From Planctomycetota bacterium (GTDB lineage Bacteria; Planctomycetota; PUPC01; DSUN01): DNA of 43,326 nucleotides. The translations under genes and the position numbers were made by a program. The stretch lies in assembly GCA_016872875.1 (NCBI GenBank), contig VGYW01000009.1, positions 1 to 43,326 on the forward strand, read 5' to 3'. Positions 1 through 8,277 of this stretch are shown here, piece after piece. Below the pieces are notes generated by a model. It saw only the letters and a program-made list of their open reading frames with translations, did no database searches and was not told where the DNA came from. Within the stretch, counting starts at the first letter, position 1. Each line of letters begins with the position of its first letter.

Positions 1-352
1 GAGCGAATGCCTGGCAACCTGACAGAGCGTCGTCGAGACGCCGGCCTGTGGCGCGCGACAGTCGGGCGGTGCCCACCGCCCGGCGAGCGGCGCGGGCCTC
101 GGGGTGTTTGGCGGGTGCGGTCCCGCGGGTGTCCATGCCGCCTCCTCGTGGCAGTGGTGTGCGGCCCAGCGTAGAGTGGTTGCAACTCTAGAGCCTGCCT
201 CTCCTTACGCTGTCCCAGTCCGGCGACAGCGCTTCCCCGTCCTCCCGTGCGACCTGACCAGAGTGTATACAGTGCGGCAAGCGCCAACGTGCGCCCGTCC
301 GCGCGCCGCCCCTCTCTGCGGCCGCGGATGGAGAGGGATCGAGAGGTGGTCA
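1..352. other. Non-coding region upstream of rny
   Basis: No convincing gene was found here. An open frame runs from a GTG at 104 into rny, but its first 83 codons look like translated non-coding sequence. The stretch is G+C-rich and rich in short stems, for example AGAGT at 172-176 pairing with ACTCT 7 bases later. TATACA at 266-271 resembles a -10 box but lacks a good -35 partner. In several bacteria 6S RNA lies upstream of rny, but I could not recognise its conserved core, so no RNA gene is called. Confidence 0.5.
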
Positions 353-1906
353 GTGATCTCCTGGCCGGTCGTCCTGGTCATCGCCGTGGTGGCTCTTGGG
401 GCTGGCTACGGCGTTAGTCAACTGCTTGGCTACATTCAGAAGCGTAGTGCGCAGAGGGAGGCGAACAAGCTCCTCGCGGCCGCGCGGCAGGAGGCCGACG
501 AGGTTCGGCATCAGGCCGAGGTGACTGCGAAGGAGGAGCTGCTCCGGCGACGCGAGGACTTCGAGCGCGAGACGCGCGAGGCGCGCACCGAGCTGAAGCT
601 CCTCGAAAAACGCCTCGTGAAGCGCGAGGATGCCCTTGAGCGAAAGGCTGAGCTCACGGGCAAGCGCGAAAAGTACATCGAAAACCTTGAGCGCGAGGTC
701 GCGGGCCGCCAGGACGCCGTGGCGGGCAAGGAGCGCGAGCTCGCGGACTCCCTTGAGAAGCAAAAGGAAGCACTTTACCGCATCTCGGGGCTGACGGCCC
801 AGGACGCGCGGGCGCAGCTCTTCGAGCGGCTCGAGCGGGACTTCGAGCGCGAGGCGGCCGGCCTCCTCGACCGCAAGCTCGAACAGGCCAAGGAGACGGC
901 CGACCAGAAGGCCCGCGAAATCCTCGCCACCGCCATCCAGCGCTGCGCCGTCGAGCACACCACCGAGAGCGTCGTCTCGGCCATTGACCTCCCCAACGAC
1001 GACATGAAGGGGCGAATCATCGGGCGCGAGGGGCGCAACATCCGCGCCTTCGAGAAGGCCACGGGCGTTGACGTGATAGTGGACGACACGCCCGGCGTGG
1101 TGGTGCTCTCGGCCTTCGACAGCGTGCGGCGCGAGATGGCGCGCCGCGCGATGGAGGAACTGGTCGCGGACGGCCGCATCCACCCCGCCCGCATCGAGGA
1201 GGTCATCGAGCGCGCCAAGCGGAAGACCGAGGAGACCATCCTCCAGATCGGCAAGCAGGTGCTCTTCGACATGGGTGTCCACACGAACAACCAGAAGCTC
1301 GCCTACCTGCTCGGACGCCTGAAGTACCGCACGAGCTACGGCCAGAACGTCCTCCAGCACTCCATCGAGGTCGCGCACCTGATGGCGATCATGGCGGGCG
1401 AGTTGAAGCTCGACCCCGCGCTCGCCAAGCGGATCGGCCTGCTCCACGACATCGGGAAGGCGGTAGACCACGAGCTGGAGGGCGGGCACCCGGAGATCGG
1501 AGCGCTGATCGGCAAGCGGATTGACGAGGACGGGATCGTCATCAACGCCATCGCCGCCCACCACGAGGGCGCGCCGGCGCAGAGCGTCTACGCCGTCCTC
1601 GTCCAGGCCGCCGACGCTGTGTCGGCCTCCCGGCCCGGCGCGCGCCGCGAGACCCTCGAGAAGTACATCAAGCGGCTCGAGCGGCTTGAGGACGTTGCGA
1701 GCTCCTTCGAGGGGGTGGAGACGGCCTACGCGATCCAGGCCGGCCGCGAGGTGCGGGTGATCGTCAAGAGCGACCGAGTGGACGACAAGGGCGCCACCAA
1801 GCTCGCCCGCGACATCGCCAAGGAGGTCGAGAACGAGCTCGACTACCCCGGCGAAATCCGCGTGACCGTCATCCGCGAGACAAGGGCGGTCGAATACGCG
1901 CGCTGA
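353..1906 (+). CDS. rny: Ribonuclease Y
   Basis: Membrane-anchored endoribonuclease that starts bulk mRNA decay. From the chosen GTG the protein has 517 residues, close to the usual 520. It begins with a single transmembrane helix (about residues 5-27). A long charged coiled coil follows (about 30-200), then a KH RNA-binding domain with the GRIIGREGRNIR signature near 220, and a metal-dependent HD domain with LLHDIGKAVDHE (His-Asp near 365-366). The GTG at 353 is preceded by GAGAGG at a good distance, and starting here puts the membrane helix at the N-terminus as in all RNase Y proteins. The longer frame from 104 adds an unrelated tail. It is followed by ymdB, its common neighbour in Firmicutes and other phyla. 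Confidence 0.95.
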   Translation: MISWPVVLVIAVVALGAGYGVSQLLGYIQKRSAQREANKLLAAARQEADEVRHQAEVTAKEELLRRREDFERETREARTELKLLEKRLVKREDALERKAELTGKREKYIENLEREVAGRQDAVAGKERELADSLEKQKEALYRISGLTAQDARAQLFERLERDFEREAAGLLDRKLEQAKETADQKAREILATAIQRCAVEHTTESVVSAIDLPNDDMKGRIIGREGRNIRAFEKATGVDVIVDDTPGVVVLSAFDSVRREMARRAMEELVADGRIHPARIEEVIERAKRKTEETILQIGKQVLFDMGVHTNNQKLAYLLGRLKYRTSYGQNVLQHSIEVAHLMAIMAGELKLDPALAKRIGLLHDIGKAVDHELEGGHPEIGALIGKRIDEDGIVINAIAAHHEGAPAQSVYAVLVQAADAVSASRPGARRETLEKYIKRLERLEDVASSFEGVETAYAIQAGREVRVIVKSDRVDDKGATKLARDIAKEVENELDYPGEIRVTVIRETRAVEYAR

Positions 1907-1910
1907 GCGA

Positions 1911-2050
1911 GGCGTGATACGTGATGCGTGATACGTGATGCGTGATACGTGATGCGTGATACGTGATGCGTGATACGTGATGCGTGAGAAGAGAAGAACG
2001 CCCGCTCTCTTGGTCTTCTCACGTATCACGTATCACGCATCACGCGTCAG
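1911..2050. repeat. Mirror tandem-repeat cassette, GTGATRC family
   Basis: Between rny and ymdB. The left arm (1911-1987) is about ten alternating 7-bp units GTGATAC and GTGATGC. A spacer of about 25-30 bases follows, and the right arm (2015-2050) carries the inverted units (GTATCAC, GCATCAC). GTGAGAAGA next to the spacer pairs with TCTTCTCAC on the other side, so the stem continues inward. The arms are unequal in length. The cassette ends just before the Shine-Dalgarno sequence of ymdB. Confidence 0.9.
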
Positions 2051-2065
2051 CTCGAGGAAGACCAT

Positions 2066-2845
2066 TTGACCATCCAGGCTTTGATGATCGGCGACGTGAT
2101 CGGGCGGCCGGGGCGCCACTTCCTGCGCGAGAACCTGCGCCGCATCGTCGCGAGGGAGGGGATAGACCTGGTCATCGCGAACGGCGAGAACAGCTCGGGC
2201 GGGCTCGGGATAACGAAGGCCACCGCCGCCGAGCTCCACGCCAGCGGCGTCCACGTGATCACGACCGGCGACCACGTTTGGCGGCGGCGCGACGTCGCCG
2301 CGGCCCTGGCCGAGGACCCGCGCCTCCTGCGGCCCCAGAACTTCCCAGCCGGCGCGCCTGGGGCCGGCATGGTCACTGTCACCACCGCCGCCGGCGTCCC
2401 AGTGCGGGTCATCAGCCTCCTCGGACGCGTCTTCTTGGAACCGATTGACTGCCCGTTCGAGTGCGTGGAGCGCATCCTGGAGCGTTCGCCCGGGCCGCCG
2501 GCGACGATAGTGGACTTCCACGCGGAGGCGACCTCCGAGAAGGGGGCGATGGGCTGGTTCCTCGACGGGCGGGTGAGCGCCGTCCTCGGCACCCACACCC
2601 ACGTCCAGACCGCCGACGAACGCCTCCTTGACAACGGCACCGCGTTCATCACGGACATCGGGATGACCGGGGCCTGTCGCTCGATCATCGGCCGCAAGGT
2701 AGAGCAGGTGATCGAGCGGCTCCGCACGCGCCTCTACGTCGAGATGGACGTGGCGGCCGGCGCCGTGATGATGTGCGGCGTCATCGTCTCCGTGAATCCC
2801 GAGACCGGCCGCGCCGTGGGCATCAGGCGGGTGGCTGAGACGTGA
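2066..2845 (+). CDS. ymdB: YmdB/TIGR00282-family metallophosphoesterase
   Basis: Predicted dinuclear-metal phosphodiesterase. B. subtilis YmdB hydrolyses 2',3'-cyclic nucleotides and affects biofilm and RNA-decay phenotypes. The 259 residues match the family length. Visible motifs are MIGDVIGRPG at the start (first metal ligand), NGENSSGGLGI, TTGDHVW and GTHTHVQTAD with the C-terminal histidines. The start is a TTG with GAGGAAG eight bases upstream. The next in-frame ATG at 2084 would remove the first beta strand. The gene lies 159 bp after rny, its usual neighbour, behind a mirror cassette, and its last bases overlap the xseA start. Confidence 0.92.
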   Translation: MTIQALMIGDVIGRPGRHFLRENLRRIVAREGIDLVIANGENSSGGLGITKATAAELHASGVHVITTGDHVWRRRDVAAALAEDPRLLRPQNFPAGAPGAGMVTVTTAAGVPVRVISLLGRVFLEPIDCPFECVERILERSPGPPATIVDFHAEATSEKGAMGWFLDGRVSAVLGTHTHVQTADERLLDNGTAFITDIGMTGACRSIIGRKVEQVIERLRTRLYVEMDVAAGAVMMCGVIVSVNPETGRAVGIRRVAET

Positions 2846-4110
2846 TGCGGCCTGTGGCCGCAACCAAAGGGGCAAAACCCAGGTTGGGCACACTAGAAAG
2901 CGAAGGCGTCCTGAGCGTCAGCGAGCTCACCCAGCGCATTCGCCGCTCACTCGAGGACGAGTTCGGCCAGGTCGCTGTGGTCGGAGAGGTCTCCAACCTG
3001 CGCCGGCCGGCGTCGGGCCACGTCTACCTGACGCTGAAGGACTCCGGCGCCCAGATCGCGGCGGTGGTCTGGCGCAGCAGCGCCAGCCGCCTGCGGTTCG
3101 AGCTCGAGGACGGCATGGAGGTGATCGTGAGCGGCTCCCTGACGGTCTACGAGCCGCGCGGGAGCTACCAGATCATCATCTCCTCGATTCGGCCGAAGGG
3201 CCTGGGCGCGCTCCAGCTCGCCTTCCTCCAGTTGAAGGACAAGCTGGAGAAGGAGGGGCTGTTCCGGCCGGAGCTCAAGAAGCCGCTCCCCTACTTGCCC
3301 GACTGCGTGGGCGTGGTCACGTCGGCCACCGGGGCGGCGATCCAGGACATCCTGAAGGTGCTCGCGCGGCGGTTCCCGCCTGCGCACGTCGTGCTGCGGC
3401 CAGTGCGCGTGCAGGGCGAGGGGGCGGCGGAGGAGATCGCGCGGGCGATTGCCGAGTTCAACGAGTGGGGCGGGGCCGACGTCCTCATCGTCGGCAGGGG
3501 CGGCGGGAGCATCGAGGACCTCTGGGCGTTCAACGAGGAGGCCGTCGCCCGCGCCATCCACGCCTCGCGCATCCCCGTCATCTCGGCCGTGGGGCACGAG
3601 ATAGACGTGACGATAGCAGACTTCGTGGCGGACCGCAGGGCGCTGACGCCGACCGAGGCGGCGGAGCTCGTCCTGCCCGACCTCCGCGAACTGCTCGAGC
3701 GGCTCGGCGGGTTGCGCGGACGGCTCGCGACCGCGCTCCGCGGCCAGGTGGACCTGGCGCGGGCGACGCTGGCGCGGCTGCGGGCCAGCTACGGCTTCCG
3801 CGCGCCCATCGAGCTCGTCCGGCGGCACGAGCAGCGGCTCGACGACCTGGCCGGCGCCCTCGCGCTCGCCGTGCGCCGGCGCATCGAGTCGGCACGCGAG
3901 CGCCTGGCCACCGCCGGCGGGCGCCTGGAGGCGCTAAGCCCCCTCCGCGTCCTCGAACGCGGCTACTCGATCACCCGCGAGCCGGAGACCAGGCGGGTCA
4001 TCCGCGCCGCCGGCCAGGTGCAGCCAGGGCAACTCGTGGAGACCCTGCTCCACGCGGGACGCATCGTGTCGAGAGTGGAGAAAGCCAATGGGCAAGCGGC
4101 TGTCGTTTGA
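2842..4110 (+). CDS. xseA: Exodeoxyribonuclease VII large subunit
   Basis: Catalytic subunit of exonuclease VII, which degrades single-stranded DNA to short oligonucleotides in the cytoplasm. It has 422 residues. An N-terminal OB fold (about 20-120, with GEVSNLRRPASGH and the SYQIII strand) is followed by the XseA catalytic core: GVVTSATGAAIQDI, the glycine-rich GRGGGSIEDLWAFN, and AVGHEIDVTIADFVAD. A coiled-coil C-terminal part ends with the conserved ERGYSITR. The start is GTG at 2842 or the adjacent ATG at 2845, so it overlaps the end of ymdB by a few bases and is probably translationally coupled. Its last 23 bases overlap xseB. Confidence 0.95.
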   Translation: MMRPVAATKGAKPRLGTLESEGVLSVSELTQRIRRSLEDEFGQVAVVGEVSNLRRPASGHVYLTLKDSGAQIAAVVWRSSASRLRFELEDGMEVIVSGSLTVYEPRGSYQIIISSIRPKGLGALQLAFLQLKDKLEKEGLFRPELKKPLPYLPDCVGVVTSATGAAIQDILKVLARRFPPAHVVLRPVRVQGEGAAEEIARAIAEFNEWGGADVLIVGRGGGSIEDLWAFNEEAVARAIHASRIPVISAVGHEIDVTIADFVADRRALTPTEAAELVLPDLRELLERLGGLRGRLATALRGQVDLARATLARLRASYGFRAPIELVRRHEQRLDDLAGALALAVRRRIESARERLATAGGRLEALSPLRVLERGYSITREPETRRVIRAAGQVQPGQLVETLLHAGRIVSRVEKANGQAAVV

Positions 4111-4342
4111 AAAGAACCTCGAAGCCCTCGAGAAGATCGTCGAGGAGCTTGAGAGCGGGACTCTGACGCTCGACGAGGCCCTTGAGCGCTACGAGCGTGG
4201 GGTTGCCGCGCACAAGGAGTGCAGCGACATCCTCGCCGCCGCCGAGAAGCGGCTCGAGGTCCTCACGAAAGGCCCCGACGGCAAGTTCGAGACGCAACCG
4301 CTGAAGCCAGGCGCAGGCTCGGCGCGCGAGGACGAAGCATGA
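4088..4342 (+). CDS. xseB: Exodeoxyribonuclease VII small subunit
   Basis: Small helical partner that assembles on XseA in exonuclease VII. The 84 residues are typical for the family. The sequence shows the two-helix signature FEKNLEALEKIVEELESG followed by TLDEALERYERGV. A GTGGAGAAAG ribosome-binding region precedes the ATG. The gene overlaps xseA by 23 bp at its start and ispA by 4 bp (ATGA) at its end, so the three genes form one transcription unit. Confidence 0.95.
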   Translation: MGKRLSFEKNLEALEKIVEELESGTLTLDEALERYERGVAAHKECSDILAAAEKRLEVLTKGPDGKFETQPLKPGAGSAREDEA

Positions 4343-5223
4343 TGCCCGAGCCGCTGGCGCGCTGCATGGAGGCCGCGAGGGAGCAGGTGGACGCGGCCCT
4401 GGACGGCTTTCTTCCGAGGCCGGAAGGCCCCGCCTCTCGCCTTGCCGAGGCCATGCGCTACAGCGTCTTCGCGGGCGGCAAGCGGCTGCGCCCGGCCCTG
4501 GTCCTTCTCGCCGCCGACCTCTGCGGCGGGCGGCGCGAGCTCGCGCTCCCGCCCGCCTGCGCCATCGAGCTCGTCCACACATATTCCCTCATCCACGACG
4601 ATCTGCCCGCGATGGACAACGACGACCTTCGGCGCGGGCGGCCATCGTGCCACAGGGCCTTCGACGAGGCGACGGCGATCCTGGCGGGCGACGCTCTGCT
4701 CACCCTGGCCTTCGAGGTGCTCGTGCGCCCCCCCTGCGAGGGGCACGCCGCGGCGCTCGTGGCGGAGCTCGCGCGCGCCGCGGGCGCCGCGGGCATGGCC
4801 GCGGGCCAGATGTGCGACATGAGCCTGACCGGCACGGAGCCGACCGCTGAGGCGGTGGACTTCATCCACCGGCACAAGACGGCGGCTCTCATGAGCGCTG
4901 CCCTGCGGCTCGGCGCAATCGTGGCCGACGCACCCGACGCGGCTCGCGCCCGCCTCGGACGCTTCGGCGAGCTCCTCGGTCTGGCGTTTCAGATCACCGA
5001 CGACGCGCTCGACGTGGAGGTCCCCAGCGAACTCCTGGGGAAGACGGCGGGCAAGGATGCCTCTGAGGGCAAGATCACCTATCCCGCGGTGTTCGGGCTG
5101 GCCGAATCGCGCCGCCGGGCCGCCGAGCTGACCGAGCAAGCGATCGCGGAGCTTGAGCCGTTCGGCCCCTCCGCCGACCTCCTCCGCGACCTGGCGCGCT
5201 GGCTCGCCTCGCGTAGGTCATAG
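4339..5223 (+). CDS. ispA: Polyprenyl (farnesyl/geranyl) diphosphate synthase
   Basis: Short-chain trans-prenyl diphosphate synthase that condenses IPP with DMAPP or GPP to supply farnesyl or geranylgeranyl diphosphate. It has 294 residues. The first aspartate-rich motif is the bacterial DDLPAMDNDDLRRGRP form, the second is FQITDDALD, and the IPP-site GGKRLRP lies near residue 45. LGKTAGKDASEGK is typical of the IspA branch. The chosen ATG overlaps the xseB stop. An open frame extends upstream to 4219 but only covers xseB. The order xseA-xseB-ispA-dxs is common in bacteria. Chain length (C15 or C20) cannot be read safely from the sequence. Confidence 0.93.
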   Translation: MMPEPLARCMEAAREQVDAALDGFLPRPEGPASRLAEAMRYSVFAGGKRLRPALVLLAADLCGGRRELALPPACAIELVHTYSLIHDDLPAMDNDDLRRGRPSCHRAFDEATAILAGDALLTLAFEVLVRPPCEGHAAALVAELARAAGAAGMAAGQMCDMSLTGTEPTAEAVDFIHRHKTAALMSAALRLGAIVADAPDAARARLGRFGELLGLAFQITDDALDVEVPSELLGKTAGKDASEGKITYPAVFGLAESRRRAAELTEQAIAELEPFGPSADLLRDLARWLASRRS

Positions 5224-5284
5224 CTGAAACCTTGCGCGATGCCGCCAAAAGTGGTAAGAAGTAGGACATGAGAGGCATATCGGG

Positions 5285-7204
5285 ATGATTCTCGAGAGGA
5301 TCAATGGCCCGGCGGACGTGCGGCGGCTGCGGCGCGAGGAGCTGCCGCAGTTGGCGGCCGAGGTGCGCGAGGAGATCAGCCGCGTGGTCGCCGCCAACGG
5401 CGGCCACCTGGCCTCCAACCTCGGCACGGTGGAGCTGACGATCGCGCTCCACCGCTGCTTCGACTTCCGCCGCGACGCGCTGGTGTGGGACGTCGGCCAC
5501 CAGGCCTACACGCACAAGCTGCTGACCGGCCGCCGCGAGGAGTTCCACACGCTCCGCCAGCAGGGCGGCATCAGCGGGTTCCCGAACAAGGACGAGAGCC
5601 CCTACGACCCCTTCACCTGCGGCCACGCGGGCACTGCCATCTCGTCGGCCGTGGGGCTGGTGTGCGCGGACGCCCTTGCGGGCCGCCAGCGCCACGTGGT
5701 GGCGGTGGTGGGCGACGGCGCCCTCACCAACGGCGTGGCCCTCGAGGCCCTCAACCACGCGGGCGCACTCGGCAAGGACATTCTCGTCGTCCTCAACGAC
5801 AACAAGATGTCCATCAGCAAGACGGTCGGCGGCATCTCGATGTATCTCGAACGGGTCAGGTCGGCCCGCTTCTACAACCGTGCGAAGCGCGGGATACGGC
5901 GCTTCGTGCGGAGCCTGCCCGGGATCGGCAGCGCGGCCGAGACCGCCCTCGGACACCTCAAGGAGGGCATCAAGGTCGCCGTCGGTTCCGAGACGCTCTT
6001 CGACCAGATCGGCTTCCGCACGTTCGGGCCGGTGGACGGCCACCGGCTCGACGACCTTATCGAGCTGCTTGAGGCGGTGCGCGACCTGTCCGGCCCGGTG
6101 CTGCTGCACGTGGTCACAGAGAAGGGCCGCGGGCACCCCCAGGCGGCGAGCGACCCGAGCCGCTACCACAGCGCGGCGCCGGCCCAGGACCCCTGCCCCG
6201 TGCTCGAGCCGCCCAACGGCGGCTCGGGGCCGAGCTACACGACCGTGTTCTCGGAGGCCCTCTGCCGCCTGGCCGAGGAGCGGGACGACATCGTGGCGAT
6301 CACGGCGGCGATGGAGGAGGGCACCGGGCTCACCGAGTTCGCTCGCCGCTTCCCCGAGCGGTTCTTCGACGTCGGCATCTGCGAGGAGCACGCGGTCGCC
6401 TTCGCCGGCGGCCTGGCCGCGGCCGGCAGGAAGCCGGCCGTCGCCATCTACTCCACGTTCCTCCAACGGGCCTACGACCAGGTGTTCCACGACCTCTGCC
6501 TTCAGGGGGCGAGCGCCGTGGTGTGCATCGGGCGCGCGGGACTCGTCGGCGCCGACGGCCCCACCCACCACGGCACCTACGACGTTGCCTACCTGCGCCA
6601 CCTGCCGGGCCTGGTGCTGGCCGCCCCGAAGGACGGGGCGGAGCTGGAGGCGATGCTGGCCGCCGCCGCGGCCGCCGAGGGCGTGTGGGGCATTCGCTTC
6701 CCCAAGGCGCACGTGCCGGCGATCCAATGGCCCCAGGGCGCGCCGGTGGAGGTTGGGCAGGCCGAGCTTTTGCGCGACGGCGACGGCGTCGCGCTCGTGG
6801 CCTACGGGGCGATGGTGGAGCCGGCGTGGGAGGCGGCCACGCTCCTGGCCGAGCAGGGCATCGAGGCGGCCGTGGCCAACGCGCGGTTCGCAAAGCCCGT
6901 GGACGGCGCGCTCCTGGCCGCGCTCGCCGCCCGCGTGCCGCTGCTTGTGACCATCGAGGAGCACTCGGTGCTCGGCGGCTTCGGGTCCGCCGTGCTCGAG
7001 GCCCTTGCGGCGCTGGGCGCCCCTCGGTGCCGCGTGGAGCTGCTCGGCGTGCCCGACCGGTTCATCGAGCACGGGCGGCGCGAGGCGCTCCTCGACGGCT
7101 TGGGCCTGAGCGCCCAGGGCATTGCGGCCCGCGTGGCCGAGCTCCTCGCAACGCGGGGCGACTGGGCGGAGGAGCGCGCGGCATTGCTGATTGCTGATTT
7201 CTGA
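5285..7204 (+). CDS. dxs: 1-deoxy-D-xylulose-5-phosphate synthase
   Basis: Thiamine-diphosphate enzyme that joins pyruvate and glyceraldehyde 3-phosphate in the first step of the MEP isoprenoid pathway. It has 639 residues, close to the usual 620-640. Motifs are DVGHQAYTHKLLTGR, the ThDP-binding VVGDGALTNG...VLNDNKMSIS, FGPVDGH, the FDVGICEEHAV catalytic glutamate region and DGPTHHGTYD. The usual proline in GHQAYPHK is threonine here. The final codons (AALLIADF and stop) lie in a one-armed AATCAG-type tandem repeat, so the C-terminus seems set by repeat sequence. A weak TTGCGC-17-TAAGAA promoter candidate lies at 5232-5260 in the 61-bp gap. Confidence 0.94.
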   Translation: MILERINGPADVRRLRREELPQLAAEVREEISRVVAANGGHLASNLGTVELTIALHRCFDFRRDALVWDVGHQAYTHKLLTGRREEFHTLRQQGGISGFPNKDESPYDPFTCGHAGTAISSAVGLVCADALAGRQRHVVAVVGDGALTNGVALEALNHAGALGKDILVVLNDNKMSISKTVGGISMYLERVRSARFYNRAKRGIRRFVRSLPGIGSAAETALGHLKEGIKVAVGSETLFDQIGFRTFGPVDGHRLDDLIELLEAVRDLSGPVLLHVVTEKGRGHPQAASDPSRYHSAAPAQDPCPVLEPPNGGSGPSYTTVFSEALCRLAEERDDIVAITAAMEEGTGLTEFARRFPERFFDVGICEEHAVAFAGGLAAAGRKPAVAIYSTFLQRAYDQVFHDLCLQGASAVVCIGRAGLVGADGPTHHGTYDVAYLRHLPGLVLAAPKDGAELEAMLAAAAAAEGVWGIRFPKAHVPAIQWPQGAPVEVGQAELLRDGDGVALVAYGAMVEPAWEAATLLAEQGIEAAVANARFAKPVDGALLAALAARVPLLVTIEEHSVLGGFGSAVLEALAALGAPRCRVELLGVPDRFIEHGRREALLDGLGLSAQGIAARVAELLATRGDWAEERAALLIADF

Positions 7205-7206
7205 TC
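7186..7206. repeat. One-armed AATCAG-type repeat at the dxs end
   Basis: The last codons and the stop of dxs are TTGCTGATTGCTGATTTCTG, the reverse complement of the AATCAG/CAATCAG units seen inside the membrane-protein gene near 14563. No inverted second arm follows before nadK. Confidence 0.5.
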
Positions 7207-7223
7207 CCAATGAGCGTGAACCC

Positions 7224-8072
7224 ATGAAGCGGATCATCCTGTCGGCGGACACGCGGAAGCCGGCGGTTGCGGCGGCGGTGAGCGAGCTGCTGCCCTGGGT
7301 GCAGGCGCGCGCCGAGGTCGTGGCGCTCGACCTGGCGATGGACCGCGACCTGGAGCACGTGGAGGCCGACCTCGCGCTCATCCTGGGCGGCGACGGCGCC
7401 ATACTGTCGAGCGCGCGACGCCTCGGCCGCAACCAGCTCCCCGCCATCGGCGTCAACCTCGGCAAGTTCGGCTTCCTCGCCGAGGTCTCCCCAGAACAGC
7501 TCCGCGAGCGGTTCGACGACATCCTGGCCGGCCGCTACCGCCTCTCGTCGCGCATGCGTCTGTCGTGCGCCCTGGAGCAGGGCGGCAGGACCGTGGCGGA
7601 CGACCTGGCGCTCAACGACGTGGTGGTCTCGCGCGGCGCCCTGTCGCGCCTGGTGACGATCGGACTGGTTGTTGACGGGACGCGAGCGACGACTTACAAT
7701 GGGGACGGCGTGATCGTATCGACGCCGACGGGCTCGACGGCGCACTCCCTGTCGGCGGGGGGGCCGGTGATTGACCCCAGGCTCGAGGCCTTCGCCGTCA
7801 CGCCCATCTGTCCGCACACCCTCACCAACAGGCCCCTCGTCCTCCCGGCGGGGTGCGTGGTGGAGCTGTGCCTGGACGCCGCGCCGGTGGACGTCGGGCT
7901 GACCGTGGACGGACAGGTCTACCGGGAGCTCGGGCGCGGCGACAGGGTCATCATTCGCCGCGCGGCAAATGACTTCAGGCTCATTGACCTTGGCATACGG
8001 ACCTACTATGACACGCTCCGCGAAAAGCTCCACTGGAGCGGCAGCGCGCTCGACCATCGCAGTCGAGATTGA
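7224..8072 (+). CDS. nadK: NAD kinase
   Basis: Phosphorylates NAD to NADP. It has 282 residues. The family marks are clear: LILGGDGAIL (the GGDG motif, near residue 55), NLGKFGFLAE, LALNDVVVSRG, and YNGDGVIVSTPTGSTAHS with the nucleotide-binding TPTGS. The ATG at 7224 was chosen because the eleven codons before it (from 7191) overlap the end of dxs and its terminal repeat. It follows dxs by 19 bp. Its last 65 bases overlap the ferredoxin-like korD frame. Confidence 0.93.
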   Translation: MKRIILSADTRKPAVAAAVSELLPWVQARAEVVALDLAMDRDLEHVEADLALILGGDGAILSSARRLGRNQLPAIGVNLGKFGFLAEVSPEQLRERFDDILAGRYRLSSRMRLSCALEQGGRTVADDLALNDVVVSRGALSRLVTIGLVVDGTRATTYNGDGVIVSTPTGSTAHSLSAGGPVIDPRLEAFAVTPICPHTLTNRPLVLPAGCVVELCLDAAPVDVGLTVDGQVYRELGRGDRVIIRRAANDFRLIDLGIRTYYDTLREKLHWSGSALDHRSRD

Positions 8073-8259
8073 CGAGGCGCTCTGCAAGGGCTGCGGCCTC
8101 TGCGTGGCCTTCTGCCGGGAGCAGGCCATCGAGCTGGCGCCCACGCCGAACGTCCGCGGCGCCTACGCCGCGCGCGTCCTCGGCGGCAGGGCCTGCTGCG
8201 CCTGCCGCCACTGCGTCCTCATGTGCCCAGAGGCCGCCATCCGCCTCTTCCAGACCTAG
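8008..8259 (+). CDS. korD: 2-oxoacid:ferredoxin oxidoreductase, delta (ferredoxin) subunit
   Basis: Small electron-transfer subunit with two [4Fe-4S] clusters. Both binding motifs are seen: CKGCGLCVAFC and CCACRHCVLMCP, each CxxCxxCxxxC. From the ATG at 8008 the protein has 83 residues. An alternative ATG at 7969 would give 96. Either way the start lies inside nadK, out of frame, so the N-terminal 20-30 residues are uncertain; the conserved part begins near IDEALCKGC. The alpha, beta and gamma subunits follow downstream on the same strand, separated from it by a phosphoesterase gene, which supports a subunit role over a free ferredoxin. Confidence 0.8.
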   Translation: MTRSAKSSTGAAARSTIAVEIDEALCKGCGLCVAFCREQAIELAPTPNVRGAYAARVLGGRACCACRHCVLMCPEAAIRLFQT

Positions 8260-8277
8260 CTACCCAGGCACCAGCAA

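Noticed and set aside
104..352. N-terminal extension of rny from a GTG at 104
   Set aside because: RNase Y proteins begin with the membrane helix. The extension has no homology features, and a good ribosome-binding site precedes 353.
350..2029. Long minus-strand frame opposite rny (559 codons)
   Set aside because: It is a shadow of rny in G+C-rich sequence, its N-terminus is translated cassette repeat (ITYHASRITHH), and it has no recognisable domain.
1911..2050. CRISPR array
   Set aside because: Units are about 7 bp without spacers, and the array is mirrored. No cas genes are present.
5075..7522. 815-codon minus-strand frame opposite dxs
   Set aside because: Antisense shadow with Arg/Ala/Gly-biased composition; dxs on the other strand is certain.
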